DNA from: Saksenaea vasiformis B4078 | Taxonomy: Eukaryota > Mucoromycota > Mucoromycetes > Mucorales > Saksenaeaceae | Direction: 5' to 3' | Length of the DNA: 64,000 nucleotides | NCBI GenBank assembly: GCA_000697055.1 | Contig: JNDT01002277.1 | Location: 1 to 64,000, forward strand | Shown: piece after piece, positions 11,982 to 24,476 of the stretch | How the letters are laid out: each line of letters begins with the position of its first letter | Numbering within the stretch: the first letter of the stretch is position 1 | Made by a program: the position numbers and the translations under genes | The notes under the pieces: model-generated | Told to the model about the DNA's origin: nothing | What the model saw: the letters and a program-made list of their open reading frames with translations, nothing else | The model's database searches: none

Positions 11982-14900
11982 TCAATCATAGTGGTGTATG
12001 CACCAAGGTACAAGTATGCAGCTGAAACGTGAGTAAGTAAAATAGATTCGAAATATAAGTGGCCCCAACCTTTTTGTTTGTCTTCCCATAGCAAACAGCC
12101 GCCACGGCTTGACAAGAGCCTATTTTCATGGTTCAAACCAGCAACCAGCACACCGGATGATGTGCTTATTCAAATGATCGGCTACGACGCTGTTTTATTC
12201 ATACGATTTCTGCGAATGCTTCGAAAGTTGCTCTTGTCAATGACGATCATTGGCATCGTCATACTGATGCCTCTCAATGCCACAGCCACATACCTAACAG
12301 GGTGAGATATATATATATATATATATTAAGCTGCATCTTGGCTAAATCAGGACGCTGTGGTTTGATTGTAGAGAATGGCCACCTTATGATCTTGATTTTT
12401 TGTCCATCTCCACAATTAATGACAAATTTCGTGGCGATGGCAATGTTGCGTGGTACTGGTCACACGCCTGTGGTACCTGGATTTTTTCACTACTGATCTA
12501 CCGAGCTATTTTCCTAAATTACCGTGACTACGTGAAATTTCGACAACAGTATTTTGAAAGTGAAGAATATCAACAATCAACCCATTCACACACGCTCTTG
12601 CTTTACAACCTTCCGCCTGCCTTACAGTCCGACGAAGCACTTGCGCGATGGATAAAAAGTTTAAATTTGAAATACCCCGCACAACAGGTGTTTATTGGCC
12701 GGAGTAACAGTAAACTGGCAAAATATGTGGAAGAGCATGATGAAGCGGTCCGTAAACTCGAGATATTACTTTCCAATCATCTCAAAGGTAATGAAGATCT
12801 TCCAAACGAACCCAGCTGAGTCTTTTTTTTGTCTTCTTCTTCTAAGATGGGGACGTGGTTGTGGGCAGACGTCCTACTTTACGTCTTGGAGGCTTTCTGT
12901 GGTGGGGTGGTAAAAAGGTGGATGCGATCGAGTACTATTCGGAAAAGGTTCAGACACTCGGTGAAAAGATCAAAACAGTGCGTGAAAAAATGGCAGCAAG
13001 TAAACCTACCAGTTACGGGTGGGTGTCATTTGCTAGTGTAGCGTGGGCCCATGAGATGGCGAAACATCTTTCCTCAGGAACATCGCCGCTGCAACGCATG
13101 GCAAAAGGCAAAAAGTATCATCCACTAGTTGAACTGGCACCACAGCCAAAGGATATTGTGTGGAGTAATCTTGCCCTGAATGAACACGTCCGAAACAGCA
13201 AACGTCTTGTGGCCAGTGTTTTATTTTACGGTTTTGTCTTTCTATGGTTTATTCCATCGGGTTTTCTTTCGGCCTCCTCGAATGTTACAGCTTTCATTCG
13301 CCTTTTTCCCAACTCAGATCAGTTTATTCAGAACCATGCGATGTTTGTCTCGTTACTTGGTTCATGGTTTACACCCATTGTGATGGCGGTCTTTCTTATT
13401 ATACTGCCCAAGATCCTGCGCATGATTTCTCAACAACAAGGGTACCTTACAGGAACAAGTTTGGATCGGCAAGTGCTGGCAAAACTTTATATCTTTTTTA
13501 TCGTCAATAATCTCTTGGTGTTTACTGTTTCTTCTACCATGATTTCCATGTACTTACAAATCACCAGCGCAGTCCAAGGAACAGAGACTATCACAACCAA
13601 GCAATTTTTCTCCACACTTGGCCAGAATTTATCCGACGTTGCCAAAAATATGAGCGGTAGGAAAACTCATATCAATTTGAGTATAGCTGATCGAAAACTT
13701 TTAGATGTGTCAAATTTCTGGGTGAATTATGTGTCCCTCAAAGGGGTCGGTGTTGTCATGGACCTTGCACAAGTCGTTGCATTTCTATCAATTACCTTGA
13801 GGTAAGTAAAAGAGTTTCATTCCCTTCATAAACTAAAAACGGTGGTTTTGTAGAAAACTGCTGACGCGACCAAGTCCTCGGCAATTGCAAGAATTCACAC
13901 GTCCTAATCCCTTTGATTATGCCTTATTCTATAATATCCTTATTTTCTTTTTTACTGTCGGCCTTGTCTATTCTGTCATTGCACCGCTTGTACTTCCTTT
14001 TACCCTCATCTATTTCCTTCTAGCTACGATGGTGTTTCGCTATCTTTTAATGTAAGCAAACTCTAATCTGTGATCCTCTTGGCTAACACTTGCAAAATCA
14101 GGTATGTCTTCGTAACAGCTGTGGAGACAGGCGGACAAATCTGGCGTGTTTTAATCAATCGTCTTCTCTTTTCCACTCTCTTTTTTCAAGTGGTCATGTT
14201 TGGTGTACTGAACCTCAAACATGCCGCGGGCCCATCCATGTTCACCGGACCTTTACCGTTTATCACGTTAGCATTTAAAATTTATTGTCACCGTCGATTT
14301 GATCCACATGCCTACTATTATACCCCGGACGTGGAACGAAGTGTTCCGGATGCATCCCAGCCAAAGCGTAGCGCAGGATTCCGATTTGGTGACCCGGCTT
14401 TTTTCACCGAGTTGCCGGTTCCGATGGTGCACGAATGTGTGAGACATCTGCTGCCTCAGCTTTATGGTACACGGAGTAGACCTGCCAAGGAGAAGAAAGA
14501 ATTAACGCGTCGCAGGACGGTGAAGCATCTTTCCATCATTCAAGATAGCAAAGGAAAAGAATTACAATTTCAAGCGGTAGATGAGGCAGCGTTGGAAATG
14601 GACGATTCGACGGAAGGAATCGCAGGGTATTACAAATATGAAGAAGATGATGAAAAGATGGACGTTTCGTCCCCTTCTTCCATAAAGAAAGCTGGTACTT
14701 TGGGGGATAAGTACGCTGCAACACGTCCATTGATCAATCATGATGATGACGACGACGAAGAGGAAGATAGCAAGTCGACAGCAGGCTCTGTGCGAACATA
14801 CAACGACCTAGAATACTTTGTGGCAGGACGAGCGTATCGTACACATGATCCACGAAATCTAGACAGACATGAGGTGATTGAAATGGCGCATATCTATCGC

Positions 14901-14993
14901 GATCACCGCCAACGGCATCCTGAACCGCCGCGACCCAATACGCAGCGTCGCCTGTTTTTGCTTGGGAACAATGGAAACGTTTCAGAATACTAA
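11757..14993 (+). CDS. CSC1: CSC1/OSCA-type stress-gated cation channel
   Basis: Multi-pass membrane channel of the DUF221/RSN1_7TM family, opened by osmotic or mechanical stress. First exons are 11757-11892, 11992-12028 and from 12092. An N-terminal helix (NIGINVAIAAGVLAAFLILR) leads into the RSN1_TM part, then a cytoplasmic RRM-like domain containing THSHTLLLYNLP, then the 7-helix core from about 13200 to 14270. It ends in an acidic, Asp/Glu-rich cytoplasmic tail. The block AWAHEMAKHL and the PKDIVWSNL motif before the core are characteristic of the family. The start at 11757 follows a CT-rich leader. Intron 1 contains a 29-base poly-C run. Confidence 0.9.
11951..11979 (+). repeat. Poly-C29 homopolymer in CSC1 intron 1
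   Basis: Twenty-nine consecutive cytosines, preceded by CCTCCGCCT, lie 12 bases before the 3' splice site of the first intron. It is the longest C run in the window and should be length-variable. Confidence 0.9.
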
Positions 14994-15954
14994 AGCGTTT
15001 CAATTTAGACAAATGGGCTATTGTACACAAAGTTATCGCTTTATCCTTTTTCATTACGATTCCCAGAGTAAATAAATGTGCTGTTTCCTCCCTTCCCTTC
15101 TTTCTCTTTCTCTTTCTCTTTGATGTGGAGGATAGGAGCCAGAGCAATACTGGTCCCTGGTTCTACACCATTCCTACCTCCCTTCCTGTTCCTCCTATTC
15201 TTAGGATGCTGGACATCATCATAGAACTGTACAGTGAAGAAAAAAGGTACATATATATATATATCGACGAAAGAGATCAAGGCTGACATTGTTTTCTTTT
15301 TACTAGTATCTAACTAATTTATTTATTTGCTTGTTCCACTTTTGCCTTTTCTTTCTTACTCTGGATCTGGCCACACAAGTTAAAACCGCCTACATTTCAC
15401 GCACAATGTAAAAAATCTGACATCTCTAATTTCTTTTTCTTCTTTTGTTTTTGTAATCTTTTGGGTGTTATGCTTAGACTTCCAATGTATGCTTTTATTT
15501 TTATTTTTTTCCCTATTTTTCTTTTATGTTTTTTGTCTTGTATGATAAAAAAAGAAACCCATGTGAAAATTGACACGGACAAGTGGTGAATGCAGCGTGC
15601 GTGTGATTTGCCTGGCTAGAGTGCATACTTATTTTGCTTTTGCCGCTCCCATGATCAAATTGTATGTACGTGGAAGATCCGAAAACCAACAATGAGGCTT
15701 GTGTTCCTTAGACAAGATAGGTGGATAAGCTCTCCACAACATGAGACATAAAAGGTCACTAAATCAAATCCATCCACTTCGATTCCCATGACATTCAATT
15801 ACAAGGACTCAAAAAAAAACTTACTCGGCTTGGATCGCCTTGCTACGTTTCGTTCATTAAAATGAGTAGATGACATGGGTGACCCTGAGACAAGTTGGCT
15901 GTTGGTGGGCTTGCATCGTGCTCTTTCAACTTGAACGTACAATGTATGTTCCGA
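14994..15954. other. Intergenic region without recognised gene
   Basis: Follows the CSC1 stop. It contains CT-rich runs (15085-15120 and 15420-15530) and AT-rich sequence. Frames on both strands are short and look like chance. The CSC1 3' end is expected in the first 200 bases. Confidence 0.45.
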
Positions 15955-17215
15955 TAGATCTAACCATCAGAAAGAGTAGCAAGGCCCATGTGAAATAAAA
16001 ACCTTGAAATGGGTAACCATAGACTCCCCAAGTCAAAATTTCCCAGAAGATGAGCCTGCATGCGTAATTGTTTCTCCGTAGTTACTTCTGCTTTTTGGGC
16101 ATATCGATAATGGAGATTGACCGTTTGAACATGTTCAATGGTAGCGGGAGGCACAGGAAGGGAGAGACAAGCAGCTACTATCGTTGTGCCTGCTTGCAGC
16201 AAGGGAGCGTCTACGACCTGTACCTTCAGTACCCGTTAACGATCATCCTGATAACTAATTCTCAGACGATTACCTCTTGCAGTTATGAAACTACTTCTCC
16301 TTGAGCTGTAAGTTTATTTGCGGAACTGTAAAAATTGCTGCGAGTTATCACTCCGCCCACCGATTACTCAACTTGCCACCCGCATCCACGACATCGACGA
16401 GGATTATAAAGTTCTTCCAAATCTTCCCCGCTTTGGAGTGGCAATTTGCCAATTTCTACGAATGGGTACGACCCGAGAATTTGAGACTTACGGCGAAAGA
16501 ACCTTACATGAAAGGACTTGCCGCGTCATCCATAACCATCATCAATTCGGAAGGCGGAGTAGTTGCGGTTGGCAACAACATTCACCAGAGCATGTCCTCT
16601 TCGGATAAATATGATATCAAGGAGATGACCTTTGTGTGACAAAATTTGCCATAGCGGTGATCCGACAAGTGGCTCCACAAAATATGATCGTACATATACA
16701 CGACCTAAATAATAAAATGAGGGATGAGACTCACTTTTCAGTGGTCGACCTTACTTGTTGTGTAAAACTTGGCTTTTTGTATTTCCTAATAACATCAAAT
16801 AAATCACCTTTGACGCAGAGCTCAGTGATGATGTAGAGATGTGGAGGATGGATGGATGGATGCGTACACCAATAAAACGAATCACATTTTCATGTCACAA
16901 CTGTCTAAAAAAGAAAGATCCTTTGAACAAGGAAGCGATAGCTAGTTGTAGTACTTGAGGACATTGATCTCGTGTTTCACTTCAGCCAAGTCAATTTCAT
17001 TGGAATCTGTTAAGCATAGTTTCCGAATCGCTACGGGTTCCTACGTACTCAGGGCTATGAATTGTCTTTGTGTTGGATTACTGTTATTTACATCTTTGTA
17101 AATACCTGCAAAACAGTCCTTGTAGCCTCCATTGCCTAACTTGGCACCTAGGATAAGATCTTCGTAGGGAATGACCAACCCGGGAGACTGGGCATCCAAA
17201 AATAGAACCAAGAAT
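15955..17215 (-). pseudogene. Decayed tyrosine-kinase-like (TKL) protein kinase
   Basis: Kinase landmarks appear in correct order on the minus strand but in shifting frames. There is a glycine-loop block LILGAKLGNGGYKDCFAG (about 17105-17165), then the VAIK-lysine segment VAIRKL (near 17025), NEIDLAEVKHEINVLK, HENVIRFIGV (near 16880), LYIITELCVKGDLFD (about 16800-16845), a remnant of the P+1 loop KLSNRWAE (near 16355) and subdomain IX/X as IFWEILTWGVY followed by PFQG (near 16035). Some introns still have good GT-AG ends. Defects include a TGA at 16895-16897 where the family has Arg in LRHEN, a frameshift inside a four-unit GGAT repeat at 16847-16862, and no recognisable HRD or DFG. TKL kinases joined to Sel1 repeats are expanded in Mucoromycota. 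Non-functional. Confidence 0.8.
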
Positions 17216-17589
17216 TAAGTCTTTGCTTTTCTATTTCAGAAGAGACCGGCAAGCGTAGTAGACGTGGAGTAGATGGACGAGTGTTTTATTCTTAATACAG
17301 AAGAGCATGAATCAATCTCTCCCTTTTTTTATCTTTCATGTCTTTTTACCTAGAAATGAACATTGCTGGTCAGTTCATCTTTGTCTCCTTCTGTTAGTAA
17401 TCCTAGAACAAGAGATATTGGTATTTGGTTTATAAAAAGGGAGAAAGAGAGATATTTGCCTCGTTCTTGACAAAAATCGACAAGATCGGCAAGTAGCAAA
17501 TTTATCGATCAAATGACTATACATTTAGAGTTGACATGATAAGTTATAACTGTTTATTGAACAGATTTTTACGCCAAAAAAAAAAAAGA

Positions 17590-17800
17590 ATCAAGTATGC
17601 GTTCGTTAATACATAAGTTGGCAACAAATTCATACACTACTTACATCAACGCGGCCCCTCGATGGACGCGAAATTTATATAAATTGACATCCTTACCGGG
17701 GATGTAAAATGAACAGACCAAAGAAAAAAAAAGGAATTCATGCGTCCCTTTAAATACTGCCATTTTACGCGTTCCGATTGGTGCGTTGGGGAATCTATTA
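17590..17800 (-). repeat. Dispersed 5'-module repeat, copy A (internally deleted)
   Basis: Shares with 32620-33230 and 55490-55690 a block around GTTGGCAACAAATTCATAC and GATGGACGCGAAATTTAT. It shares with 33090-33190 and 52340-52490 a block around TTACCGGGGATGT and ATTCATGCGTCCCTTTAAA. The central part present in copy B is missing. On the minus strand an ATTTAAA lies seven bases before an ATG at 17741-17739 that opens a short hydrophobic frame. It lies 5' of the kinase relic. Confidence 0.75.
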
Positions 17801-18100
17801 CAAGAGACCAGCGCAATACACCTTCGGTTCAGAAGCAAAAGTACCTGATTCTCTGTGCAAAGATACGCTGCTCCTCACCGCAGGATTGATTTGGCACAAA
17901 CGCAAAGTAATATTTGGATGACGTAAATGTGGACAAAATTCTGTATTTTGACATCCCGTACTTCTAAGGAAGGATCAGTATGTCTGGAATAAACATTTAG
18001 AACGAAGAAGAAGTTCAGGAGAGAGGCAGAGACATCACATGCTGTCATTACTGTCATCGTATTACGCGTAACTGGATTATTACTACCATCTGACATACTC
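17801..18100 (-). pseudogene. Possible 5' exon remnant of the kinase relic
   Basis: A minus-strand frame from 18096 (MSDGSNNPVTRNTMTVM) reads about 45 plausible residues ending in a hydrophobic stretch before degrading. It lies upstream of copy A and the kinase relic and may be part of the same broken gene. I do not recognise the sequence itself. Confidence 0.3.
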
Positions 18101-18556
18101 AGGTGAACTTATCCCATGGACGAATGAAAAAAAGAAAACGTTTCAAATCATAAGCATAAGCACGGGAACACTAAGTCATAACAGAACCTCCTCTTTTTTC
18201 CGTTTTCTGTTATAATAAAAATAAATGCTTTGCTTTAATGCAAAAATAAAAGAGATAAAGAAAAAGGAAGAAGAAGTATCAAGATGCAAGAGTTTTGTAG
18301 AGCGTGAGAAAAAAAAGTAAGTTTGTAGTATGACAAAAGGGGACAGTGCAATAAAGACAAAAAGGCGTAGAGTGGCGCGAATGCTTTTCTTTTTTTAGAG
18401 AAGAAAAAAAAGTCCGTACGAATGAAATGCCGAAGAAGAAGAGAAAAAAGAAGGGGGAAAGGAGTTGTAGAAGAAGGAGGAGTAGAGAGACAGAGAGACA
18501 GAGAGAGAGAGAGACAGAGAGACAAAGGGAAAATGCATGAAATATGTACATTCGCT
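18101..18556. other. GA-rich intergenic region
   Basis: Downstream flank of the RNA-binding protein gene. The plus strand is strongly purine-rich, with GAGA/GACA microsatellite at about 18478-18525. No gene is seen; the 3' UTR and terminator of the neighbour are likely here. Confidence 0.5.
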
Positions 18557-20039
18557 TCACAATTGGGGGTCAAAAAGCATATCTCTGCGATCAGAGAGTA
18601 AAGCAGTACCCATTTGTTTGTAATTGAAAGTAAGATTGGCATCTTTGTTTGGTTTGATAAAGAGTGGGTTCTTGCTGAAGGATAAACGTATGCCACCTTT
18701 AACCGAGTTGGAGAGACAATGACCCTGCAGTTCGTTCATGGCTTGTGTTGCAAATACGACATCGTCAAATTCCACAAAACACATGGGTCCCTGTGACTTT
18801 GTACGAAAACACATGCGTTTGTACCCTTTGCATCGACTAAACATTTGACGTAATTCATCTTCACTCGTATTTGGTGGTAAATTACCAACATAGAGTGTAT
18901 TACAGGGTGGATTTTGATCCGCTGGATTGGCTCGTACGGGTGACGATAGACTATGCGAACGATAATCCATCGCATGAATAGAAAGTCCACGATTCAATAC
19001 ATCATTGTCCGCAAACAATGATTGGTTGAATCCATGTCGGTCATCTGGAACAGGTGATGATTTGGAAAGGTAATCAAAAGGATCTTCATCTTGTCCCAAC
19101 CTTGTCATCCTTGCAGGTGAATAAAGATTAAGTGTTCTTGGTGATAAAATCCCCAGTCCGTTATTATTATTGCTTCTCGCATCAAAGGATTGAGATCGTA
19201 ATCCAAAATGATGATGATCGTTGCTGGTGTTGAACACAGGCGTTGTCGGTGTTGTATTATGTTCAAATGGATCGGATTTGTAATCAAGTGGCGAAAGTAA
19301 ATCACTTGGCAAAGGTGAAAAGGAATCATAACCTAACGTCGCTTGATGCTGACTCATCTTTCGTGATAAGATGCTCAAAGGTGATGTCTCGATGGGAATG
19401 GAGGAAGGCGCAATCGAACCACGTTTAATGTGAAGATTCTTCTTGGCCATTTCTGCCTTGAGAACCGCGCCTTTGTCCTGATCCACTTTTTTACCACTAA
19501 GTACTTCTACTGCCTCCAAAGCTCCCAAACGAGTACGGAATCTTGCAAAACCAATCTATAAGAAAACAAAATAAAATATATCAATCTTAGTCCCGCCATA
19601 AGAAGAAATAATGTCCCCTCCTCCTCCCCCCTTTTCTCTCTCTATCTCTCTCTCTCTTTTTTTTTCTCTGTCTGTCTGTCTGTCTCTCTTGGCTGCAGGC
19701 TTCTCCCACATACACACCCCCCACAGCGTCATTTTTTTTTACCATTTGTTTTTTGCCACCACCAGTGGCAGGGCAATCCTCATCCCCATCCTTGCAGTGC
19801 CATTTCAAGGATGCGGCTTCAAAACCAGGTGAAAAAGTAAACATATTTTGAAATTCTCTTTCTTGCATATTATCGGGGAAGCCAACAACAAAAATGGTGG
19901 TGACATCTTCCGTACTGCCATTAGGTGGAGAACTCAATGTAGGTTGAAAAGCACCGGTAGAAGCAGGTGAAGCGGAGAGAGGATGAACACGCATGTCTGC
20001 CGATGAAGACGTGTTGATGAGACCAGGTTCACTTGTCAT
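18557..20039 (-). CDS. Whi3/Scw1-like RNA-binding protein with two RRMs
   Basis: Post-transcriptional regulator: Whi3 in yeast binds CLN3 mRNA and restrains the cell cycle, and Scw1 in S. pombe affects wall integrity. Exon 1 is 19743-20039 and exon 2 is 18557-19555, joined by a GT-AG intron full of CT repeats. The first RRM starts with the RNP2 strand TTIFVVGFPDN (about residues 38-45). After a long Ser/Asn/Pro-rich linker with many short SP motifs, the second RRM has RNP2 NTLYVGNLPPN and RNP1 GPMCFVEFDD, very close to the conserved C-terminal RRM of Whi3 and Scw1. The start at 20039 is the first in-frame ATG. Ser-Pro motifs in the linker suggest control by proline-directed kinases (inference). 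Confidence 0.88.
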
Positions 20040-20515
20040 GATGCAAAAAGTTCAAAAAAGAATAGCAAACAAAAAAAGAAAACTTTGCCCTTTGCACGAA
20101 AAAAGTTGTGTGGGGAATGTTAAAAACAAGGCTGATGTAAGGGAAGCGGGATTCAAAAATAAGTTTAAGACTGCGCGCAAAACCGTTTTTTAACATTTCA
20201 ACGCACGTCCATTCAAAGGGGGGAAAAGGGAGAGTGCGGAGTACCACCAACTTAGCGTTTTGATCCCAAAACCCGGCCTCTCCGATACTCTTTTTCTTTA
20301 TATCCTTTTAACCTTTTCTTTTTACCTTCTCTTCTTTTTTTTTTCTGGCTTATTGAGTCTCGCCTCCCCCTTTATCAGGAATGCACTGTTCAATGCAGAC
20401 GATGGTTTCAATGAAAAATGTCATTCAAAATAAGAAACATGCTCATGATTTCCTCTTTTGGTGACATAAACCTTACTTTTTCTCTCTCTTTCTTTCTCTC
20501 CATCTATCTCTTTCT
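20040..20515. promoter_or_regulatory. Upstream region of the Whi3-like gene
   Basis: Tandem spacing between two minus-strand genes. It contains CT-rich runs (20280-20345, 20480-20520) and AT-rich DNA, with no gene seen. It should hold the 3' end of the CHY gene and the promoter of the Whi3-like gene. Confidence 0.4.
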
Positions 20516-23284
20516 CTATCCTTCTTGATTTTGCCCATGACTACTACTTTTCTTACCCGCTGGGCCTACACGGTCCTGTTTTTTAGATGTTGTCTTGGCA
20601 ATGCCCTTGAATTTATGTGTATCCTATATGTTACATGAAGAATTAGATACTTCCTTTTAGAACTCAGTTTTTTTTTTTTACCTTTCGGCTCATAGTTGTT
20701 CTGTTTCTGACACCTTGACCACCTTCCCAGAACGCGCCTTTTGGATGACTCCGCTCAAATTCAAAGCCGCAAGCACATGGTTTCGGCATGATCGCTTGTT
20801 CCCGAGAACATTGGCCACACACATGCCGCCGAGCCATCTCAGCAGTATGATCCTCCTTCTCGTCGTGACATACAGAACATGCATACAGCTTGTTGCAGCA
20901 AGGAAACCGAAACCATCTTTTCGATTTGCGGTAATGCGAACAAGCTCCCTTATCGGGTAAAGCCTGACCTATTGTCAACATTTCCTCTCTCTGTTTCTGA
21001 CTCCGTTTCTTTTTAAGTTTCATCACTTGTGCCTCATCGGCCTGCAATCGCTCTCCGTCATGGCCGACATTGATAAACCGATAACTTCCCAAACCAACTG
21101 TCATCTTGCTATGACACGAGAAACAATGGACTGTCGTCGGCTGATCATGCGGGGCTAGTCGCATCGGCGTCTGCATGTCTTCTAAGCACTGCGCACATGT
21201 GCCCACATACAAAGATGGCAGGATGTCAAAGGGACTGCATCCTGCACATTGCAAAACACCCATGGCAGATGCATTCTCATGCACAAGCTCTGTGACGAAA
21301 TCAGACAGTCTTTTCCAGGGGCTGTGTGCATCCTTTTACCTCCTAAAAGCTTGACACCAACAATCGATGTACACGTAGGACAAGTAAGCCAGCGTTCCTT
21401 CTTCCCCGCCTTGGCTGCGTTGGCCTCCTCTGGTATAATGTTCTCAATCGTCACCATGTCCCTACACCGCGAACACTTTACAACCATATGCAACGTTTTG
21501 CACCGGAAAAGTGAAACATTGTCCAGTTGAACCTGATTCAACCTTATTTCAACTCCCTTCCGACTCTTAGTATCCATTCGTGCCACCTCATTTTCTTCTT
21601 CCTTCTCGCTAGCGTCGTCGTTTCCCGCCGACGTGTCTTCTCCTGGCGTCTCTGTAGCAACTTTCTCCGTTCTGTCCACCATCTTCTCCTTCTTCTTCTC
21701 CTCCTTTACCGGTGGTTCCACTAAGGACGGATCGTTGACAATAATCACTTGGGCCTTTCTTTTCTCTTCTTCCTCAAAGATAGAAACCGGTTTCTTCTTC
21801 TTTGAAACCGTCTTCTCTTCTTGCTCCGTCGACTTGGATACGTTGGGTGTAAAAACCACCCGAGTAGTCGGAGATACCTCCGTCACCCTCATCCAGTTTC
21901 GATTTAACCAATTCAAATTTTGAAACAACGTACTCTGACTAGTGGTTACATGCTCCGAAAAAGCTTGTTCTGCTGCAACGCTAGATAGCAAAAAAGAAAA
22001 ATCTTGTCAGTATACCCGTATGGGCTCCTTTTTTCCTCTTCCGCTATCTCTAACGTACATAGCTGCGGATTTTTCATTATTTTTACTTTCAATCTCCACC
22101 CTACATTGCTCGAGTGGGTAACGTGTAGGTACGTAGTACTTCAAGCGTAACATCTTCGAGAAATCATGCTTTGGAACAAAGTCGGGATCATTCAAGACAA
22201 CCGTCAATGAAATAACCAATTCATTTGCATTCGACCTTTTTTTTTAACATAACCAAATAAATTGATCTGTAGTTTGTCAGATGGTATGGCTTACCTCACA
22301 ACGCGATACGAGTCAGGAAACCGTGTTTGTAGCTGTTTCAATTCTTTTTCCCGACGTGTTGCATGCTCTGCAGTGTATGGACTATGCGACGGTTTGGGTG
22401 AGAGAGCAGCGGAAGAAGAAGAGCTCCCTTCTGCTTGAGAGGTCATCTTCGTTTCCGAAGGAGAACTCTTCACAGGAACTGTGGTTGTTGGGGATGAGGC
22501 ACTGGATCCGTTCCTTTGCGCCTGAGTAACAATATGAGCTGGTAATGGCGGTGCCACGAGTTCATTTTCTTGTGGCAGCTTCGCATGCATTACAAATCGG
22601 ACAGTTTCGGCTGGGGCTTGTTGTAATAATGTCTCCATGTTTCGATCAAGCCAATCCATCTGTTTAACAAGTGTAGCTCGGCGCCCAGTTGCAGCTTGAC
22701 GAACATGAATTTCAAAGCCCTTCTCTAAATTACTACATGATCATATTAGCTTTAATTTGGCTTGGGCTATCAGAATACATACATTGCAAACCCTTTTGGA
22801 ATATTTGTATTCATCACGGTTGCAGAACAAGGCTTTTCCGGATAACTTTTGGGAATCCTCAGTTGCAGCAACAGCGATTCTAATTCATAAGGAAAATCCG
22901 GATCGCTTGGTTTTATCGCTAGTCTGACAACTGTTTCATGCTGATCATCACTACAGGTCTCTCAGCTTTAACATCAGGGTTGCGACATGGTGACGTTGGT
23001 TTACCTTATTGTACGAAATGATGATCGAAATCGCCTTTCAAGCTGGGTAAGCTCTACTCGTCTGGTATCCGATCCTTCCTCATTGGATGTCTATAGCTAC
23101 GTAAACATCAAAAAAGACAAACAGAAGGGCGCTGTCATACATTAGGTGAAGGTCTCGTTGCTGGTGGTCTTATGTCTGGCGTCATTCGAGTAAAGGAGTC
23201 ATTCACGGTTGCGCTGCGGCAGTTCGGAGTGTTAGCGGTCCACAAAGAGTCAGCCACAGTGAGATAAAATGCGACATTTGCCAT
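20516..23284 (-). CDS. CHY-type zinc-finger protein
   Basis: Large cytosolic or nuclear protein whose C-terminal half carries a CHY zinc finger: ALPDKGACSHYRKSKRWF, CCNKLYACSVCHDE, then CGQCSREQAIMPKPCACG, ending FWEGGQGVRNRTTMSRK. The finger is preceded by a CxxC-rich module (CSRCRDMVTIEN, CPTCTSIVG, CAGCSPFDILPS, CAQC) that accompanies it in fungal family members. The last exon (20516-20623) adds DTHKFKGIAKTT and a basic tail. Intron 21298-21345 was placed to keep VKLLGELVHEN in frame. The first exons (MANVAFYLTVADSLW onward, start 23284) are less certain. Yeast Hot13 has a related but much shorter CHY finger; the molecular role of the long form is not known to me. Exon count is about eight. 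Confidence 0.75.
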
Positions 23285-24476
23285 TCATGTGTAGCTAAAC
23301 AGGTTCATACAACCATCTGCTGATGTAGAGATACCAGGAATATATGAATTCATGTTGACGTTTAGAATAAGCTTACACCAAGGGAGTTCTACATGAACTA
23401 AACCGATCAAAAGAAGAAGAACCGCAAAGGACATTTCGTATATCTCCCATGCGAAACATACAGTAATTCTTTAAGCACATGATTATTTTAGAGGCCTTTT
23501 CAATATGATACGGAACTGCGTTTTCCTGGTTTTAAAGGACACCATCAGCTTAAGGAATGTCTTTTACTAGCTACACTTGAATACAGAAGCACCGCTAATT
23601 TCATCCATCGCCAGACTGGCTGAAGCCTGAACTAGACGAGAATGAACGTATCGAAAGATCACTACGGATAATGCTGCATTTCTCTTTTTTTTTTTTTTGC
23701 GAGAGAATACGGCCGTGAGGATTTTGTACGAGGACCCTTGCCTGGTCCTTGTAATGATCAACTGTCCCCCATCGGCATAAAACTCCTAGTTGCGCTGCAA
23801 TTTTGTATCCAGACGGTGCATCACATCATGCGTTCCGTACAAAATGAAAGCAGTGCTAGTTGGACAACCGAAAATCAAGACGAGTTTCGAATGTGAATGG
23901 TATTCTTTTTCATCAGATTTCTATGCTCAATCTAGATATCGTGGTTACATCGGAAGAGGATCTTATCTTTTATAAGAATAGGCCTGTATGTTGCCATCAT
24001 TCCTGGAAAGTAATCCTATCGCACGTATAAGTTGCAATAAAAGTGGAGCTTATGGCTCACATTGTCTAGCACTCTATAGGCTGAAATTTCACACTTTGAG
24101 AGATGACAAGAGCTGGTGCTGTTTAGCAACCTCGGTGGCGCTCAGAAAGAAGCATGTTTTTTAGCAGCTTATGCTCTGAAAAGTTTAATCCCCGCATCTG
24201 TTCCATGATGAGCAGTTCGCAAACTATCGAACCGTACTATTTGTTTATTCAAACAACATTTGCGTCACTGTCTTCCTTTCGGCAAAGATGCCCTCACCAC
24301 TGATACATTGAAGGACATGCAAAGCATGGTCGAGGCCGTCACGCCGGTCCAATGAAATTGACGGGTTTAGCCCCAGCCATTTCAGTCCAGTAAAGCGGAC
24401 GACTGCACCTTTACTTTCCAGAATTTCCTAACCAGACGTTCTGTCAACTCTTGTTATTCATTAAACAGTTCCGAAC
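23285..24476. other. Divergent intergenic region
   Basis: Between the CHY gene start and the MAEA start, holding both promoters. A minus-strand frame at 23567-23761 has some coding character but is broken by an A-rich run and is not recognised. Nothing else is supported. Confidence 0.45.

Noticed and set aside
16301..16639. Plus-strand 112-codon frame with smooth composition
   Set aside because: Overlaps the minus-strand kinase relic between its recognisable landmarks; no family match, so treated as chance.
18235..18696. Minus-strand frames rich in Leu/Ser
   Set aside because: Translation of a GA microsatellite overlapping the end of the RNA-binding protein gene in another frame.
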